DNA of 64,000 nucleotides from Petunia secreta (Eukaryota > Streptophyta > Magnoliopsida > Solanales > Solanaceae), in contig JARKIP010000033.1 of the NCBI GenBank assembly GCA_029990175.1, positions 9,672,001-9,736,000 of the forward strand. The letters are read 5' to 3'. Shown piece by piece: positions 46,956-58,361 of the stretch; the first letter of the stretch is position 1, and every line of letters begins with the position of its first letter. The notes under the pieces are model-generated. The model was not told the origin of the DNA and did no database searches. It saw only the letters and a program-made list of their open reading frames with translations. A program made the translations under genes and the position numbers.

Positions 46956-47117
46956 CCCCCAACTTGTTTAATTCACGCTGAAAGGGTTCCTTCTCTCTTT
47001 CCCCATTTCTGGCCTCATTCTTTCTTCTTTGTGTGGCCCCCAACTTGTTTAATTCACGCTGAAAGGGTTCCTTCTCTCTTTCCCCATTCTTGGCCTCCTT
47101 CTTTCTTCTTTGTGTGC
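46956..47117. repeat. 81-bp tandem duplication
   Basis: Two nearly identical 81-bp units starting at 46956 and 47037 (CCCCCAACTTGTTTAATTCA, CGCTGAAAGGGTTCC, TCTTTCCCCAT). Confidence 0.9.
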
Positions 47118-47210
47118 TGGAAATTTGGGATTTTTTTTCTTGTGTTTGCTTGTTTCCAGTGATTTGAAGGTTTTTATTCCCTATGGCTATTAGATATTCA
47201 TGTTTTGCAT

Positions 47211-47830
47211 AGAGCTTAAAATCTTGACCATGGCCAAGAGTTGCATAGACTTTCTCTGCAAGTTGCTTATTGCAGTAGAGTTTAAAGTCTTGGCTATTGC
47301 CAATACTTACAGAGATGTTTCGTGTAAGTTGTCGCTTCCACCAGAACTTAGAGTCTTGGCTATTGTCAAGAGTTGCAGAGACTTTGTCTCCAACGTGTTC
47401 ACTGCAGTAGAGGTAGAAGTCTTGGCAATTACCAATACTCTTAGAGATTTTTAGTGTAAGGTCTCCCTTGCCAGAACTTAAAGTTTTGGCCATTGCCAAG
47501 AGTTGCAGAGACTTTCTCTACAAGTTTTGCACTGCAATATAGGTAAAAGTCCTGTCAATTGTTAATACTTGCAGAGACTATTTGTACTAGTTGCCCCTTC
47601 CATTGGAATTTAAAGTGTTGGCTATTGGCAATAGTTGTAGAGACTTTTTCTGTAGTTGTAGAGACCATGGCAACAAGGCTTAAAGTCTTGGCAATAGGCA
47701 AGAAGTCTCTACAAGCCTCCTATTGCAGTAGAGTTTAAAGTCTTGGCTATTGCCAATACTTTAGAGATTTTTCAGTGTAAGTTTCCCTTTGCAGCAGAAC
47801 TTAAACACTTGGCAATAGTTGCAGAGAACT
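47211..47830. repeat. 66-bp minisatellite with a 132-bp higher-order repeat
   Basis: About nine units of 66 bp begin at 47211, 47278, 47344 and so on. Two types alternate: type A (AAGAGTTGCAGAGACTTTCT ... GCAGTA) and type B (CCAATACTTACAGAGATGTT ... CTTCCACCA). Both share GTCTTGGCTATTG. A 187-codon minus-strand ORF (47499-46936) runs through it because unit lengths are multiples of three; I do not regard it as a gene. Confidence 0.85.
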
Positions 47831-48128
47831 TCACCCTTGCAACTTGAAGAAATCTTACTTGAATCTTCTCTTGAACAGAGCAATCTGTAAAAGGAATGGA
47901 GTTTTATGGTTTTCTTGATCGCGTGAATGGAGAAAAGGAGGGGCATGGACTGGGCGGGTCTTTTTATTGGTTGTGAGGGGTATTTTCGTCCGAAATAAGT
48001 TTCATTAAACTAATGGAGGGCATTTTTGCTAAAGCACTGTTATTGAGGGCATTTTGGCAAACCAAAGCTTCCCCTGTCATATTATTGCAAATCAGCCGAG
48101 AACGGACAAGGAGTAAAAATTTCGCCAA

Positions 48129-48504
48129 GAGGCCACTTTTGCCACTGGTATTTAGTTTAAAGCCACTTTTTTATTGGTTTTACATGAGAGGCCACTTTTT
48201 GGAACTTCAATCTTTTTGGGCTGTGGGTTGAACTTCATGCTTAAGTTATGAATTTCAACTTCAATCCGTAAGGGTTTAACTTTTAGGCATAGATGCCATA
48301 AACTTCAACCCTTATGGGCCGAAGTTTGAACTTCAATCCTTGTGGTGAGCTGAAGTTAAACTTCAATCCTTGTGGGTTGAACTTGTGTGAAGTTCAACCC
48401 AAAAGGATTGAAGCAAAAGTATTGAAGTTTCAAAAAGTGGCCTCTTATGCAAAACCAATAAAAAAGTGGCCTCAAACCAAAGACCACTGGCAAAAATGGC
48501 CTCT
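48129..48504. mobile_element. Inverted-repeat element (83-bp TIRs)
   Basis: Arms 48129-48211 and 48421-48504 are inverse copies: outer GAGGCCACTTTTGCCACTGG, middle CCACTTTTTTATTGGTTTT, inner GAGGCCACTTTTTGGAACTT. The 210-bp centre repeats CTTCAA(T/C)CC(T/C)T and GTTGAAC motifs. Non-coding. No clear target duplication, so the superfamily is open. Confidence 0.8.
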
Positions 48505-48799
48505 CATACACTTTCCCCAGACAAGGATAATAAGGAATCGAAGAGAGGAATTTATGTTAGTAGTACATAACAACTGAATTACCGTTTTAATTTATGTGAT
48601 ATATTGTATGTACGTTATAATTGAGTTTGTATATTGGGGTTACAAATATCAAGGTAAAAGATTCGAGTTTTTGGGTAAGAAAGACTCCTAAGTTTTTAAA
48701 TAGTTAAAAGAGACTCAAGTCTCAAAAATAGGTGAGAGAGACATTTTTAAGATATTGATGGTAACATTTTAAAAGCCCCTCAAGTTTTTTTATTGACAC
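48505..48799. other. Intergenic, nothing recognised
   Basis: AT-rich spacer. AGAGACTCAAGTCTCAA at 48709-48725 is a short palindrome-like motif that recurs inverted near 49671 (TTGAGACTTGAGAGG). This may mark the ends of one element spanning 48700-49690. Confidence 0.35.
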
Positions 48800-49025
48800 A
48801 AAGCCCTCACCTCTCATCTCCCACCCTCTTCCCCTATCCCCTACCCGCATCACCCCACCCCCATCCACTATTCCACCACCACTCACCGCCACCTTCTACC
48901 AACCTCCACCATTCACCGCCAACTCCAACCACCCTCTACTACCACCACCACCTTCTACTACCCTTCACCACCAACCATCACCTTCTACCACCCTATACCA
49001 CCACCCCATTACCCTCCACCACTCT
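48800..49025. repeat. CCACC/CTTCTACCA-rich low-complexity tract
   Basis: Degenerate tandem sequence of CCACCACC and CTTCTACCACC, C and T rich on the plus strand. It keeps a 170-codon ORF open (48793-49305), which is rejected as a gene. Confidence 0.8.
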
Positions 49026-49034
49026 AATAAGAAG

Positions 49035-49228
49035 ATGTGTACACATGAGTCGAGATGTGTACACATATTATTATGTGTACATATATAATACATATATAAT
49101 AATATGTGTACACATATATATAGTAATATGTGTAAATATCTTTCCAGCTGTGAAAATATCTCGAAAATTATATAAACATATAGAAAATATGTTTACACAT
49201 CCAAAAAGATGTGTAAAACAACTAGAAT

Positions 49229-49301
<73 letters not shown>

Positions 49302-49500
49302 ATGAAATGGGGATGAAGAAGAAGAAAAAGGAGAAGAACAAAGCAAAAATAAAATTGATATGAAGAACAAGAAAGAAAAATAACAAGGATGGTGATGAAA
49401 TAGAATTGAAAAGAAATTTATAAGAATGAAGGAGAAGGAAGAAGAAAAAAAGAGAGAGAAAGAAGAGAAGTGAGAGAATTAAGTTTGAAATAATTTGAAA
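49035..49500. repeat. TGTGTACACA palindromes, (TA)n run and purine tract
   Basis: TGTGTACACAT motifs recur at 49037-49110. A (TA)n run of about 33 units is at 49231-49296. A GAAGAAGAAAAAGGAGAAG purine tract runs to about 49490. Confidence 0.85.
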
Positions 49501-50389
49501 TATGGGAGAGAGTGTAAAGGTAGGTGGGAAGGAGGCAAATTAAAAATTTAAAAAGTGAGATGTTTTGTAAATCTGAAAACATTATTTTTCCCACAAGTTT
49601 TTAAATACTACCATTCGATCCTCACTTAAACTAATTAAGGTTTGACTTGGTCTTGTTCTATATTCTTCTATTGAGACTTGAGAGGATCTTTTGCCTCTTT
49701 TATCTCTGGTAACTATGAAATACAGCTAATGACAAAAATAATAACACAAGAAAATAAGAGATCAATCTTATTGCTTGAACATTGAGATTACAAATTGTTG
49801 GCATATATTATGTGATGATTTTACAAATGGGATGGGGGAGTATTTATAGTCTTGGAATGCTGAAGCAAACCCCCTCCCCCTATGTTCTCCATAATCACAT
49901 TCTCCACGTTCAGTCGTGGAAGGCACACGTTCTGGGAGTGCGTCCTCCGAGCGATGTGGGTGGTTGAAGGACATGGAAGTTTCTGGCTCCATTTTTACTG
50001 AGACTTGGTAAAGCAGTGTGCTTGGCTGGTGTCATGCGAGACACGAGTCAACAGAGGGTCTCTTGTAAGACCTTCAGTTTGCTAACCCTCCCCCAAATGT
50101 CTCACCCTTCTCATTTGTCAGAAAAGCTCTCTTATGACCTCCTTATGTGGCATTATGTTTGTGCGTCACGTGCTAGTACCAAATTATACCAATACAGATA
50201 ATCTCCCCACTTCCCGAGTGATTGTCAGGAAAACCCAGGAGTCAAATGTTTAAGCAGGAAACGAACATAGCTTCCCCTACACCAAGTAACTTGAAATTGT
50301 GGTTGTCATTTCGTATTCCCATCAATGAACGTGGCGTCCAACGGGCAGTGCTGATGTCATTGCCAAGTACCGGGACATTGATTACTCTC
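49501..50389. other. Probable LTR-related sequence left of the antisense ORF
   Basis: No genes. GGAGTATTTATAGTCTTGG at 49836 is a TATA-like site on the plus strand. If the gypsy element at 50390-57560 runs on the minus strand, its 3' LTR should lie in this interval, but I could not fix its ends. Confidence 0.35.
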
Positions 50390-52115
50390 CTCATATAAAA
50401 GTTTTGATCATCTCTTTCCAAATGTTACTTTCTCCAATTCTTTCTCAAATATTATTCTGCCAAAACTCTTTCCCAATTCTCAGAATATTGGATTAGTTTC
50501 AAGTCTCCGATCACTAGTGAACCTTTATTTGAATACCAACTCATGTCTTCTAAAAATTCAGCCCAGAATTTCTTCCACCAAGTTGAGAGGGACTTCGTTG
50601 ACACTATTTTGGTGTCGTAGAGAGTTGTGGAAGAGGCCATGAAAAATTCTGAAGTTCAATTGAGGAAAAAAAAAATCAAAGGCAAACAAAGCCTCTGCTA
50701 GACTGCTACCAAATAAGGCGAAGGGTCCAAGGATGATGATGTTGAGATAATTGCCACCGACATTGTTCCCGCAACATTTAAGATTAACAAGGATTTTCTT
50801 ATTAAGAACAAACCCTAGATCTAGAAGATAATGGGTTCAATGTTCCCGTACAGACGATTACATCCTTAGTGGAGATCAAGCATCTGAATCGACTCCGAAC
50901 TGATTGCAAGTGGGGAAAAAGAATTGATGTTGCCCTATCCGTCCCAAATAGTACAATTACGGACCATATGGAGGGTCATTCATTTGTGTATACGTACCCA
51001 TTTACTATCGGATATACTCTCCCACTTTACGGGGTCGTAGACGTGTTTTGTGGAGCATATAACGTGTTCTTAGCACAACTTAGACTTAACGTGTGGATCA
51101 CGATTGGTACCCTTGCTGTAGGCTCTTCATTTTCGAATATTTTATTTCTCTCTACTCGTTCTAAGTCTACGAGGGTGGAACCATCCAACTGACCAACCGC
51201 GCAAGATATCCATTGGTTAAGAACAATGATGACTCCGAAGACCGCGGCCAGGCGTGACATTATTCTTGTCACTACTTCCTAAATCTCATCTTCTCTTGAA
51301 TTTTTAGAGAAGTGGAATTAAAATTGTAGGTCATTCTCTTTATGTCTTCATAGCTTACTTGTTATTCATCTAATGTCCTCTTATTTCTTCTACAGTTGTC
51401 TTCGTAGATGTCTAACCACATCACGAGATTGATGGATAGATTAGCATGATAATAGGCAAGCATCCCCAAGTCAACATAACTTGGAGATTTGCGATATTAT
51501 GAAGGATGGAAAGCAAAAAACGCGGTGAGTCGACTGTTATGCTGTAACACGGGTATTTTTGATGGCTTGATAATCTTTTTTTTCTTCAGGAATTCCCATC
51601 AAGTCCAAAGAAAATGAGTAGGAAGTTCCAAATGGTGAAGAGGCTGCCTAAAAGCGTGAAGATTTTTGGCAAAAGCCATCTGCTGATGCTCCTGACGCAA
51701 GGCAAGTAGCAAGGTCTTCCACCAGGTTGGAGGCACAAAAGAAAATGAAGAAGAGTGCTCCAAACATGGTAGAGTGGGTGGTGCGCAACCCGCCGCGAAA
51801 CAACAACGGTAATATAGACTGAATCAACTGCCAAGTCCTCGGTATAATACTTCTGCTTTGGGTACGAGTCAAACAATAATGTCCCAAAAGTTTTTGGCTC
51901 TCATGATGTTATTGAGGTTGACAGGTCTGGGCACTCTGTAAGAGTTTTGAAGGAAAAAGCTGATGAAGCCGAGTCTCGACCTTCTCCAGTTGGTGAGAAA
52001 GTAAAGGACGTGGCCGCTAGAATAGCTAACAAACTGTTAATTGACCCAGAAATGGAGGCCTCCATGAGGAAGATTTTGATCTTTATTCCTAAGGACGTGG
52101 ATCTTATCTCAACCC

Positions 52116-54430
52116 TGTTGACACCCAATTTTGTCCCTCCTTTTTCATAATTGACTATAATTTAACTTAAAGGTGCAATGCGAATTTGCATTAGAAGACA
52201 TTAATTTACGTGTGTTATCCCCTACTTATATATTATGTACCTATTTGTGACTATGTTACGTAATTTTGCATCATTTAGGCTATTTGTCAAAATTTTAGTT
52301 GTTTGTGTAATTTATTGCATTTATAGCATTTTAGTAAATATTTGTGGCTATTTATACTTAATCAAGTTAATATGTATCCTGATTTCCTTTTACGTGTGCA
52401 TTTTTCGTTATTCATTCATTTCATTTTATACAGTATATATCCATATTTATGTCTTTATTTATTGGGCACCTTTAAAAATAAAATATCAGTCCAGTTAATT
52501 GTCCAATCCAAATTTTATTCATCACCAATTATTTAGTTTTCTTTTGAATTTGGATATTCTTATATTCATATATTATTATTTACATTTCAAAAATTATTTC
52601 CTTTTCTTCTTTTTTGAAAACTCTTCTTTATCTTGAACATGGACCAAATTCATAACCAAATACACCCTTTACGTTTAAATTTTGGAAGAAAATATCCTTT
52701 CAAATCCTCCATAATCTCTCCCCTAATCTCTCCTCTCTGTCAAGATCACCAGATCAATTTGCCTAAAATTAGCTCACCCTCAAATCTCTCACCCTGATTC
52801 TAATCCAACGTCTTTCTTCTTAAAATAGTTCCATAAGATCCCTTTAATTGGGGCTCTTCCCAACTTCTCTCTAAGCGATTTTTTTCTATTAAATACACAC
52901 CCTTGTCGACTTTCTGGGCCGATCCAGAATACACAGACACCATCAATAGTGAAAAGCACTATATACATACACACAACCACACGATTTTACTAACCAAAAA
53001 CCAGTGAATACACACATACACCCGGATCGATACATACACAAACACAGATAGACACGTACACCCGGTGAAATCAGAGGGAACCAGTGGAGGGAGTAGACAA
53101 AAAATGTGGGACATCCATCAGTGAGGATAAAAAAATTGGGAAACCAGTCCCTTGATATGTCCTCTTTACTTTCCCTTGTTCTTTTGATGTCTTGTTATTG
53201 AAGTTTATTATCAAAAAAATAGAAAAGGAAAACAATATTCAGAGTAGAAGCGGCACCGCCACCGGAAAATCAGGCTGGCGTTGCTCATCCTCTTCCGTTT
53301 GGGTACTGCTCCGTTCGCTTGACACTGCTATGGAATCGCCAGAAATAGGGAGTACTCGCCCTTGTTTTTCTGTGCTCGTTCTGTCGGTGCTTGAAACAAT
53401 TTTGTTTTCTCCATATCACTATATCTCTGGAGTCAATAATTTTATATGAGGAACTATTGAACTCAATCATTTGCTACCGTTACTCTTCAGTTTTCTGTTG
53501 AGGTCTATCCTGCAGAGGTACTCAAATTGGATCAATGATCGATTTCTAGGTTTCGTCGTAAATCTAATTGGTTATTTCCAATATTGCGTGAAAGTGGGAT
53601 ACTCCAAATTCGGGGGTCAAAGAGTTTTAGAAAACACTTGGTGCAGAAAAATGTGAATGAAGGATCCTACTGAATTATTTGAGAGTACAAATACTTTATT
53701 CCACATGTGAATCGGTTGTCTCGTCGACTGGATTGCTACTGTGTTTCACTTTTTCGACAGTTTTCTTCGCTGTTTGTTTTGTCCCTTCTATAGTTTACGG
53801 ACAGGGTCCCTATGTTGTTCATCTTTATGCTTTGATGGATTGAAAGTTGATTACTAAAGGGTCAATTTCTCTAGTGAAGCTCACATCCTCCTGACGCTAT
53901 ATTGGACCTATTCCACTGTGTTTCCAAGCCTATGTGGCATATTTACTGATTTCGAACAGAAACTGCACTTAAACCTATGAAAATAATTTATTTGAGGCTT
54001 TGGCACTGATTTGAACGGATGCTACACCGTTCGGCCAATGAGAATTTGGAGGCCAACTATCCCGTCCCGATACGTATACAATGTCCCATCCTGTTATGTA
54101 TACAGTCCCTTATGATTTTTTTAACCTCCGAAACGAAATAGGCAATGATGACATATATGAGCTTTATTGCAAAACAAGCCGACAATAGAGCAGTGAAATC
54201 AGTGTTTGGCATGGCAACCGACTGGCCATCGTGTTTGCAGCCGTATCGATATCCTAGCCTCTATCTGATACACCATACAAACCTGAGCCTAAACTTTTAC
54301 AAAATTCATTGTCGCACTAACTCCTTTTCGTATTTTTTGTGAGGTTATTTCTCGGCGAAATTGTTAAAGAGGATGCTATTGAAAATGATGAATAATTTAA
54401 CATTATTAACATTTCCTATACTTTTCACTT

Positions 54431-54507
<77 letters not shown>

Positions 54508-54959
54508 GAATTTTCATTTTGCGATGTACTTTTGGTTGAAGTTTACCTGGAGAAGCCAATTAGTGAATTCGAATATTTTATTTTAATCTTAATTATTTTA
54601 TGCATATTATAGTAGACATTTAATTATTTGTCTATTTTTAGTTAGTTAGTTTATTTGCTTAGTTACTTTTAATTGCTTAGAATCCAAATTATTTAGTCCG
54701 GCCGGTAACTACATTTGGTGGGGCCTGAGAGGTACCTAACAACTTCCTCTTAGATTAACTTGAACCCTTACCTAGAATTTTGATTCATAGATTACGTTTC
54801 AGGGTTAATTATAAAATTGGCTAAAAACAAAAGCAGGTGCCCTAATACGCCTATTAAAAAATATGTTAGGTGGCGACTCCAAGTCTTTACCCGTGAGTTC
54901 CAATAAGTCGAGCCATGTTTCAAACTCTAACCCGATTCGGGGAAAAATGGGTGTCGACA
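52116..54959 (+). mobile_element. Solo LTR, 2844 bp, Ogre/Tat type
   Basis: It starts TGTTGACACCCAATTTTGTC and ends AAAAATGGGTGTCGACA; the outermost 12 bases are inverted with one mismatch (TGTTGACACCCA and TGGGTGTCGACA). The exact 5-bp duplication AACCC flanks it (52111-52115 and 54960-54964). The right part (GGTGGCGACTCCAAGTCTTT at 54871) resembles the LTR end at 59655, so both are of the same lineage. No internal domain remains. Apart from the LTR, the reading frame of the antisense ORF continues across the junction. The LTR contains a long (AT)n run. Confidence 0.93.
54437..54502. repeat. (AT)n microsatellite inside the solo LTR
   Basis: About 33 AT units, flanked by TTTCAT and ATGAAA, so the whole run plus flanks is a palindrome. 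Confidence 0.95.
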
Positions 54960-55860
54960 AACCCCTGGTCAAATTGCTAAACATTTTCACAAGTTGTTTG
55001 GGCCCCATGAGAGGAGTCACATTGATAGCTTAACACGGAATTGGTGATGTAAAAGAGCGTCTTTGGCGCTTCGGGTAAGTTTGCTTCCTTATCGTTCTTT
55101 TCTGACCTTGTTTACGTTATCTTTGTCTTTACAATTCCTTTTTGCAGAGCATGATGTATTCGCTCAAAGCTCTGGACCGAGAAGAACTCTAGGTTGTTGA
55201 GGTGAATAAGTTGGAGAAATCAAACTTCACATTAGTGGAGCCCAACAAGAATCTAAAAAAGGAGCTTGATCGATTCAAGGAGGCCATCGCCAAAAATAAC
55301 ATGGAGTTAAGCAAAGCCACCAATTCATTTAAAAAATTAAGAAGAGAGCTTGGCGCTCAGAAGGAAGCTCACGCTATAGAGTTGTCAATAGAGAAGATCC
55401 GAGAGCTGAAGTGTGCGAATGAGCGTGACAACTCAGAAATTTTGAAGCTGGCTGAGAGCCATCATACTTTATGTCTGCCCAAGAGATAAAGATAAGAGAG
55501 CTGGAGAAGCGGCTGCGACAAGTACCTTATATTACAGAGGAGGTGTCCATGTCATAGGATGACATGGAGCGTCTTCAAGAAGAAAAGGATGTCCTAGCTG
55601 ATAGACTGGAGGCTAGGAATATGAAAGCCTTCAATGATCGAAATTGGGTAGCCATCAAGACCCGTTTGGATTCTCTTAAGGAATTTCAAGCAGGGTCATT
55701 GGATCTCCCTTCTGCGATTGCTAAGGCAGAAGCTCTCACTACTATTGCCTGTGAAGTGACAACTTCCCCTCAAGTGATAATGAGGATGTGGATAATGAAG
55801 AAGGGGAAAGCGAGACTTTCGATAAGGAAGAAGAGGGGGGCGATTCACTTGTTGTTGTGA

Positions 55861-56729
55861 CTTAATAATTGGTCGCCGGATGCTCCATCTCCAGTTTGCT
55901 CCTTGACTTGTAAATCTTTTTTTTTTTTGGTGGCTATACGAGGCCGATGTAAATTCATATTAGTGGGTCTTAGTGCACGTAGTTTTAATGAAAGTTGTTC
56001 CCGTAGTTGTGGATTTATCAACTATAAATTTTGAATGCTTGTGTTTTGTTTCATTCGGATGCATACAAAGAACTTAGAATTATGAGAGACGTTTTACGGA
56101 ACTCTAAACGGTTCGAGATTTGTATCCAGAATGAATTTGGACGAATCCATTTGTCATATCGATGCGAGTAGGAATGATGTCTCTTTCTCATACCGTGGCA
56201 TTTTATTCGATGTTGTCAAATTTTTAGGTGAAAAGAAAGTTACAAATAGGGCTTAGGATATTTTCATTTTTTTAGAAGATAATAAGATGTACTTAGCATA
56301 AATAAAGCCTAGTCGTAACAAAGATTGAGGCACAATTGAAAAGTTTCCACTATCGAGAATTATTTACAAGAAGCTTAGTAAATAAAACAAGTTGCTGGGT
56401 TCGAATGTCTAGATAACGATATTGATTTCTTCGGGCAGTCCCCAATTTGTCGAGAGTCCCCGATTTCATAAGCAACATATCACGAACATGTATCATTACA
56501 CCATGTTGGACTTCGTGCTATCTTTTCTATCCCCCCAGTGCTCGATTGCGAATTATGAGGCCCCGAGCACTGTAGATTTGTTCCCTCCGCTTAGTGAGTA
56601 GGACAAGCAAAGATTATAAGGGATACGACCCAAGCGTAGGAGTGTTTTGAGCTTAGATTTTTTCCGTAGGTGAATATAAATTAATGAAATTGTAATTGAA
56701 TAAAAGAATGCCGCTTCAAATTATGGATG
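55861..56729 (-). other. Spacer between antisense ORF and integrase end
   Basis: Non-coding sequence between the tail of the antisense ORF and the C-terminus of the integrase remnant. In the minus-strand orientation of the element this is the post-pol spacer. No LTR boundary is seen here, which argues that both parts belong to one element. Confidence 0.5.
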
Positions 56730-57555
56730 TTCTAATTTCAGGGGACTATATTTTTATCCAATGATTCCAACTGGTACGTTTCCATTCCAAATACTTTAAT
56801 GACCCATTATGGACCTTCCCAACTGTCTCAGCTCTTCGACGTTTATTTTCTTAGTCGTATGCATTACGACTCTGAGCATGTAGTCTCTGACCTTTAAACT
56901 TATATACTTGGCATTCTTGTTTAAGTAACTCTCGATCTACCTGTTATGGGCTGCCATCCTATTAATGTCAAGTCCCTCCGACCATGTAATAGGTCCAACT
57001 CCATTTGCATTGCTTTCTTTTTCGACTCATCGGTAGCATGGCATACCGGAAACTTGACTCGTCAACTCCTACTGGTATCAAAGCGTCTATCTCGTAGACC
57101 AGAGAATAAGGGGTTTCCCCTATGCCGTTTTTCTCCATCGTTCTATTTTCCCATAACACTCCATATAGCTTATCGTGCTATGGACACTTTGCTTCTTCGA
57201 GCCTTTTCTTCAAATTCTTAATTATAACTCTGTTCTAAGACTCAACTTTTACATTTTCTCTAGGATGATATGGCGTCGATACTACTCTTTTTATCCCCTA
57301 TGTTCCGAAGAAATGTGTTACTCTAGATCCGATGAATTGCGGACTTTCCTTCAAAACTACAAACCAAAAGATGATATTTTTCCAAATAAAGTCGATAATT
57401 TTATCCTCTCTAACCTTGGCAAATGTCCCCGCTTTAACCCATTTGAAAAAATAGTTCGTTCGGACAAGCAAAAACCTAACCTTCTAGCCCATCAAAAAAA
57501 GTGGCTCCACAATATCCATCACCAATTTCATGAAGGACCACTGGTATAAAACTAA
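56730..57555 (-). pseudogene. Ty3/gypsy integrase remnant
   Basis: Minus-strand translation with stops gives the integrase core and C-terminus in order. First MDIVEPLF and KVRFLLVRTNYFFKWVKAGT (about 57520-57420), then KVRED. Next VVSTPYHPRENVKVES near 57260 and IIKNLKKRLEEAKCP, then GETPYSLVYEIDALIPVGVD (57125-57060). Last DYMLRVVMHTTKKINVEEL near 56880 and SPLKLEHP. These match conserved blocks of gypsy integrases (the STPYHP, GETPFSLVYGTEA and LVLRKV regions). Protease, reverse transcriptase and RNase H are not found next to it, and it cannot work. Confidence 0.88.
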
Positions 57556-57784
57556 GTACAGTGGAAGTTTTTGAGTGTTTTAGCTTTGCATATGTAATTT
57601 TCTAGTTAGTTTGCTTGTTAATTGGAAGCTATATTAAGTATTAGATGTTTAAATATGAATTAGCAACTTTGGTATCATCTAGTATGAAGCAAGGTGTTAA
57701 GTAGACATATTTAGATCAAGAAATTTATATAATTTTATGCAAGGTTGTTAAAACATAATGGCAAAAGAGAATTTAATTTAAATA
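57556..57784. other. Intergenic, nothing recognised
   Basis: AT-rich spacer where the gypsy remnant breaks off. The missing upstream pol suggests a deletion or rearrangement here. Confidence 0.45.
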
Positions 57785-57970
57785 TTTTCTATCTAAAGTT
57801 CAGACCGAACTATTGAAAATAACATACCAAAAAATACCGAAACCGAGAAGAGGAAAACCGAACCATACCGAATTTAATTTGGTTTGGAAATGGTATAGCA
57901 TTTTATAAAACCGAAAATACCGAACCGAACTTAGTCAATACCATACCATACCAACCCACGCACACCCCTA
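57785..57970. mobile_element. hAT-type element, one end only
   Basis: CCGAACCATACCGAATTTAA, AAACCGAAAATACCGAACCG and the end CACGCACACCCCTA have the same layout as the right end of the element at 28050-28778. No matching TAGGGGTG left end is present, so it is truncated. Confidence 0.65.
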
Positions 57971-58361
57971 GATAGCTGTCACGCATGACAGATTACGTCT
58001 ACCCTAGCCTTAATTTCCTCCTTTTGGCTGTAGAATTTAAAGAATTGGAATAAGTAATGTTTTCCTTTTGGTGGTAAGTAATTATTTGTTATAAAGACTC
58101 TTTGATTGATAATTTTGGTTCCTTTTAAAAGGAAAATAAAAAGATTAAATGATATTTTTATAATAGTTGCGGGATTTTAACTAGTAAATTAAAAATCACT
58201 AAAATAACTACTAATTATAGTTGACATCGTAATTTATATTTATACTAATTAATATGACAAGGAAACCACACAAAAATTTTATTTTAATAGGTTTGAACAT
58301 AGTAGTTTGTTAACTCTATGAAATTAGCCGTAACAAAATATAGATAACAAAGTTTCTGATT
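57971..58361. other. Intergenic, nothing recognised
   Basis: AT-rich sequence between a hAT remnant and a TRIM fragment. Confidence 0.5.

Larger units (their letters stand above)
46850..48055. mobile_element. Minisatellite-bearing element with weak inverted ends
   Basis: TGCCCTCAATAA (46857-46868) and its inverse TTATTGAGGGCA (48040-48051) face each other. A second pair lies just inside: ATGCCCTCCA at 46913 and TGGAGGGCAT at 48014. They suggest the ends of one non-coding DNA transposon of about 1.2 kb, mostly filled by tandem repeats. No target duplication was identified. Confidence 0.5.
50390..55860 (+). pseudogene. Antisense ORF of a Tat-lineage gypsy element, split by a solo LTR
   Basis: Plus-strand coding pieces with stops and frameshifts, starting about 50543. 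KHLNRLRTDCKWGKRIDV and YPFTIGYTLPLYGVVDVF, then NVFLAQLRLNVW (50875-51110), resemble the 'putative gypsy type transposon' domain (Pfam Transposase_28). NDDSEDRG near 51225 and EKWN near 51310 continue that pattern. A coiled coil follows at 55202-55860 (EKSNFTLVEPNKNLKKELDR, FKKLRRELGAQKEAH), with an acidic tail read in another frame. A TATA-like CATATAAAA lies at 50394. A solo LTR at 52116-54959 interrupts it. The integrase remnant downstream is on the opposite strand, so this fits the extra antisense ORF known from some Tat elements; that assignment is inference. Confidence 0.65.

Noticed and set aside
46936..47499. 187-codon minus-strand ORF
   Set aside because: Built from the 66-bp and 81-bp tandem units. 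No protein family and no promoter or splice context.
48793..49305. 170-codon plus-strand ORF, Pro/His/Ser/Thr-rich then Ile/Tyr-rich
   Set aside because: Covers a CCACC low-complexity tract and then a (TA)n run; the composition switches with the repeats.
48700..49690. Transposon bounded by CAAGTCTCAA motifs
   Set aside because: The shared motif is only about 10-17 bp and no duplication or further similarity was found; too weak to call.
57175..57549. 124-codon plus-strand ORF
   Set aside because: It is the opposite strand of the gypsy integrase remnant.
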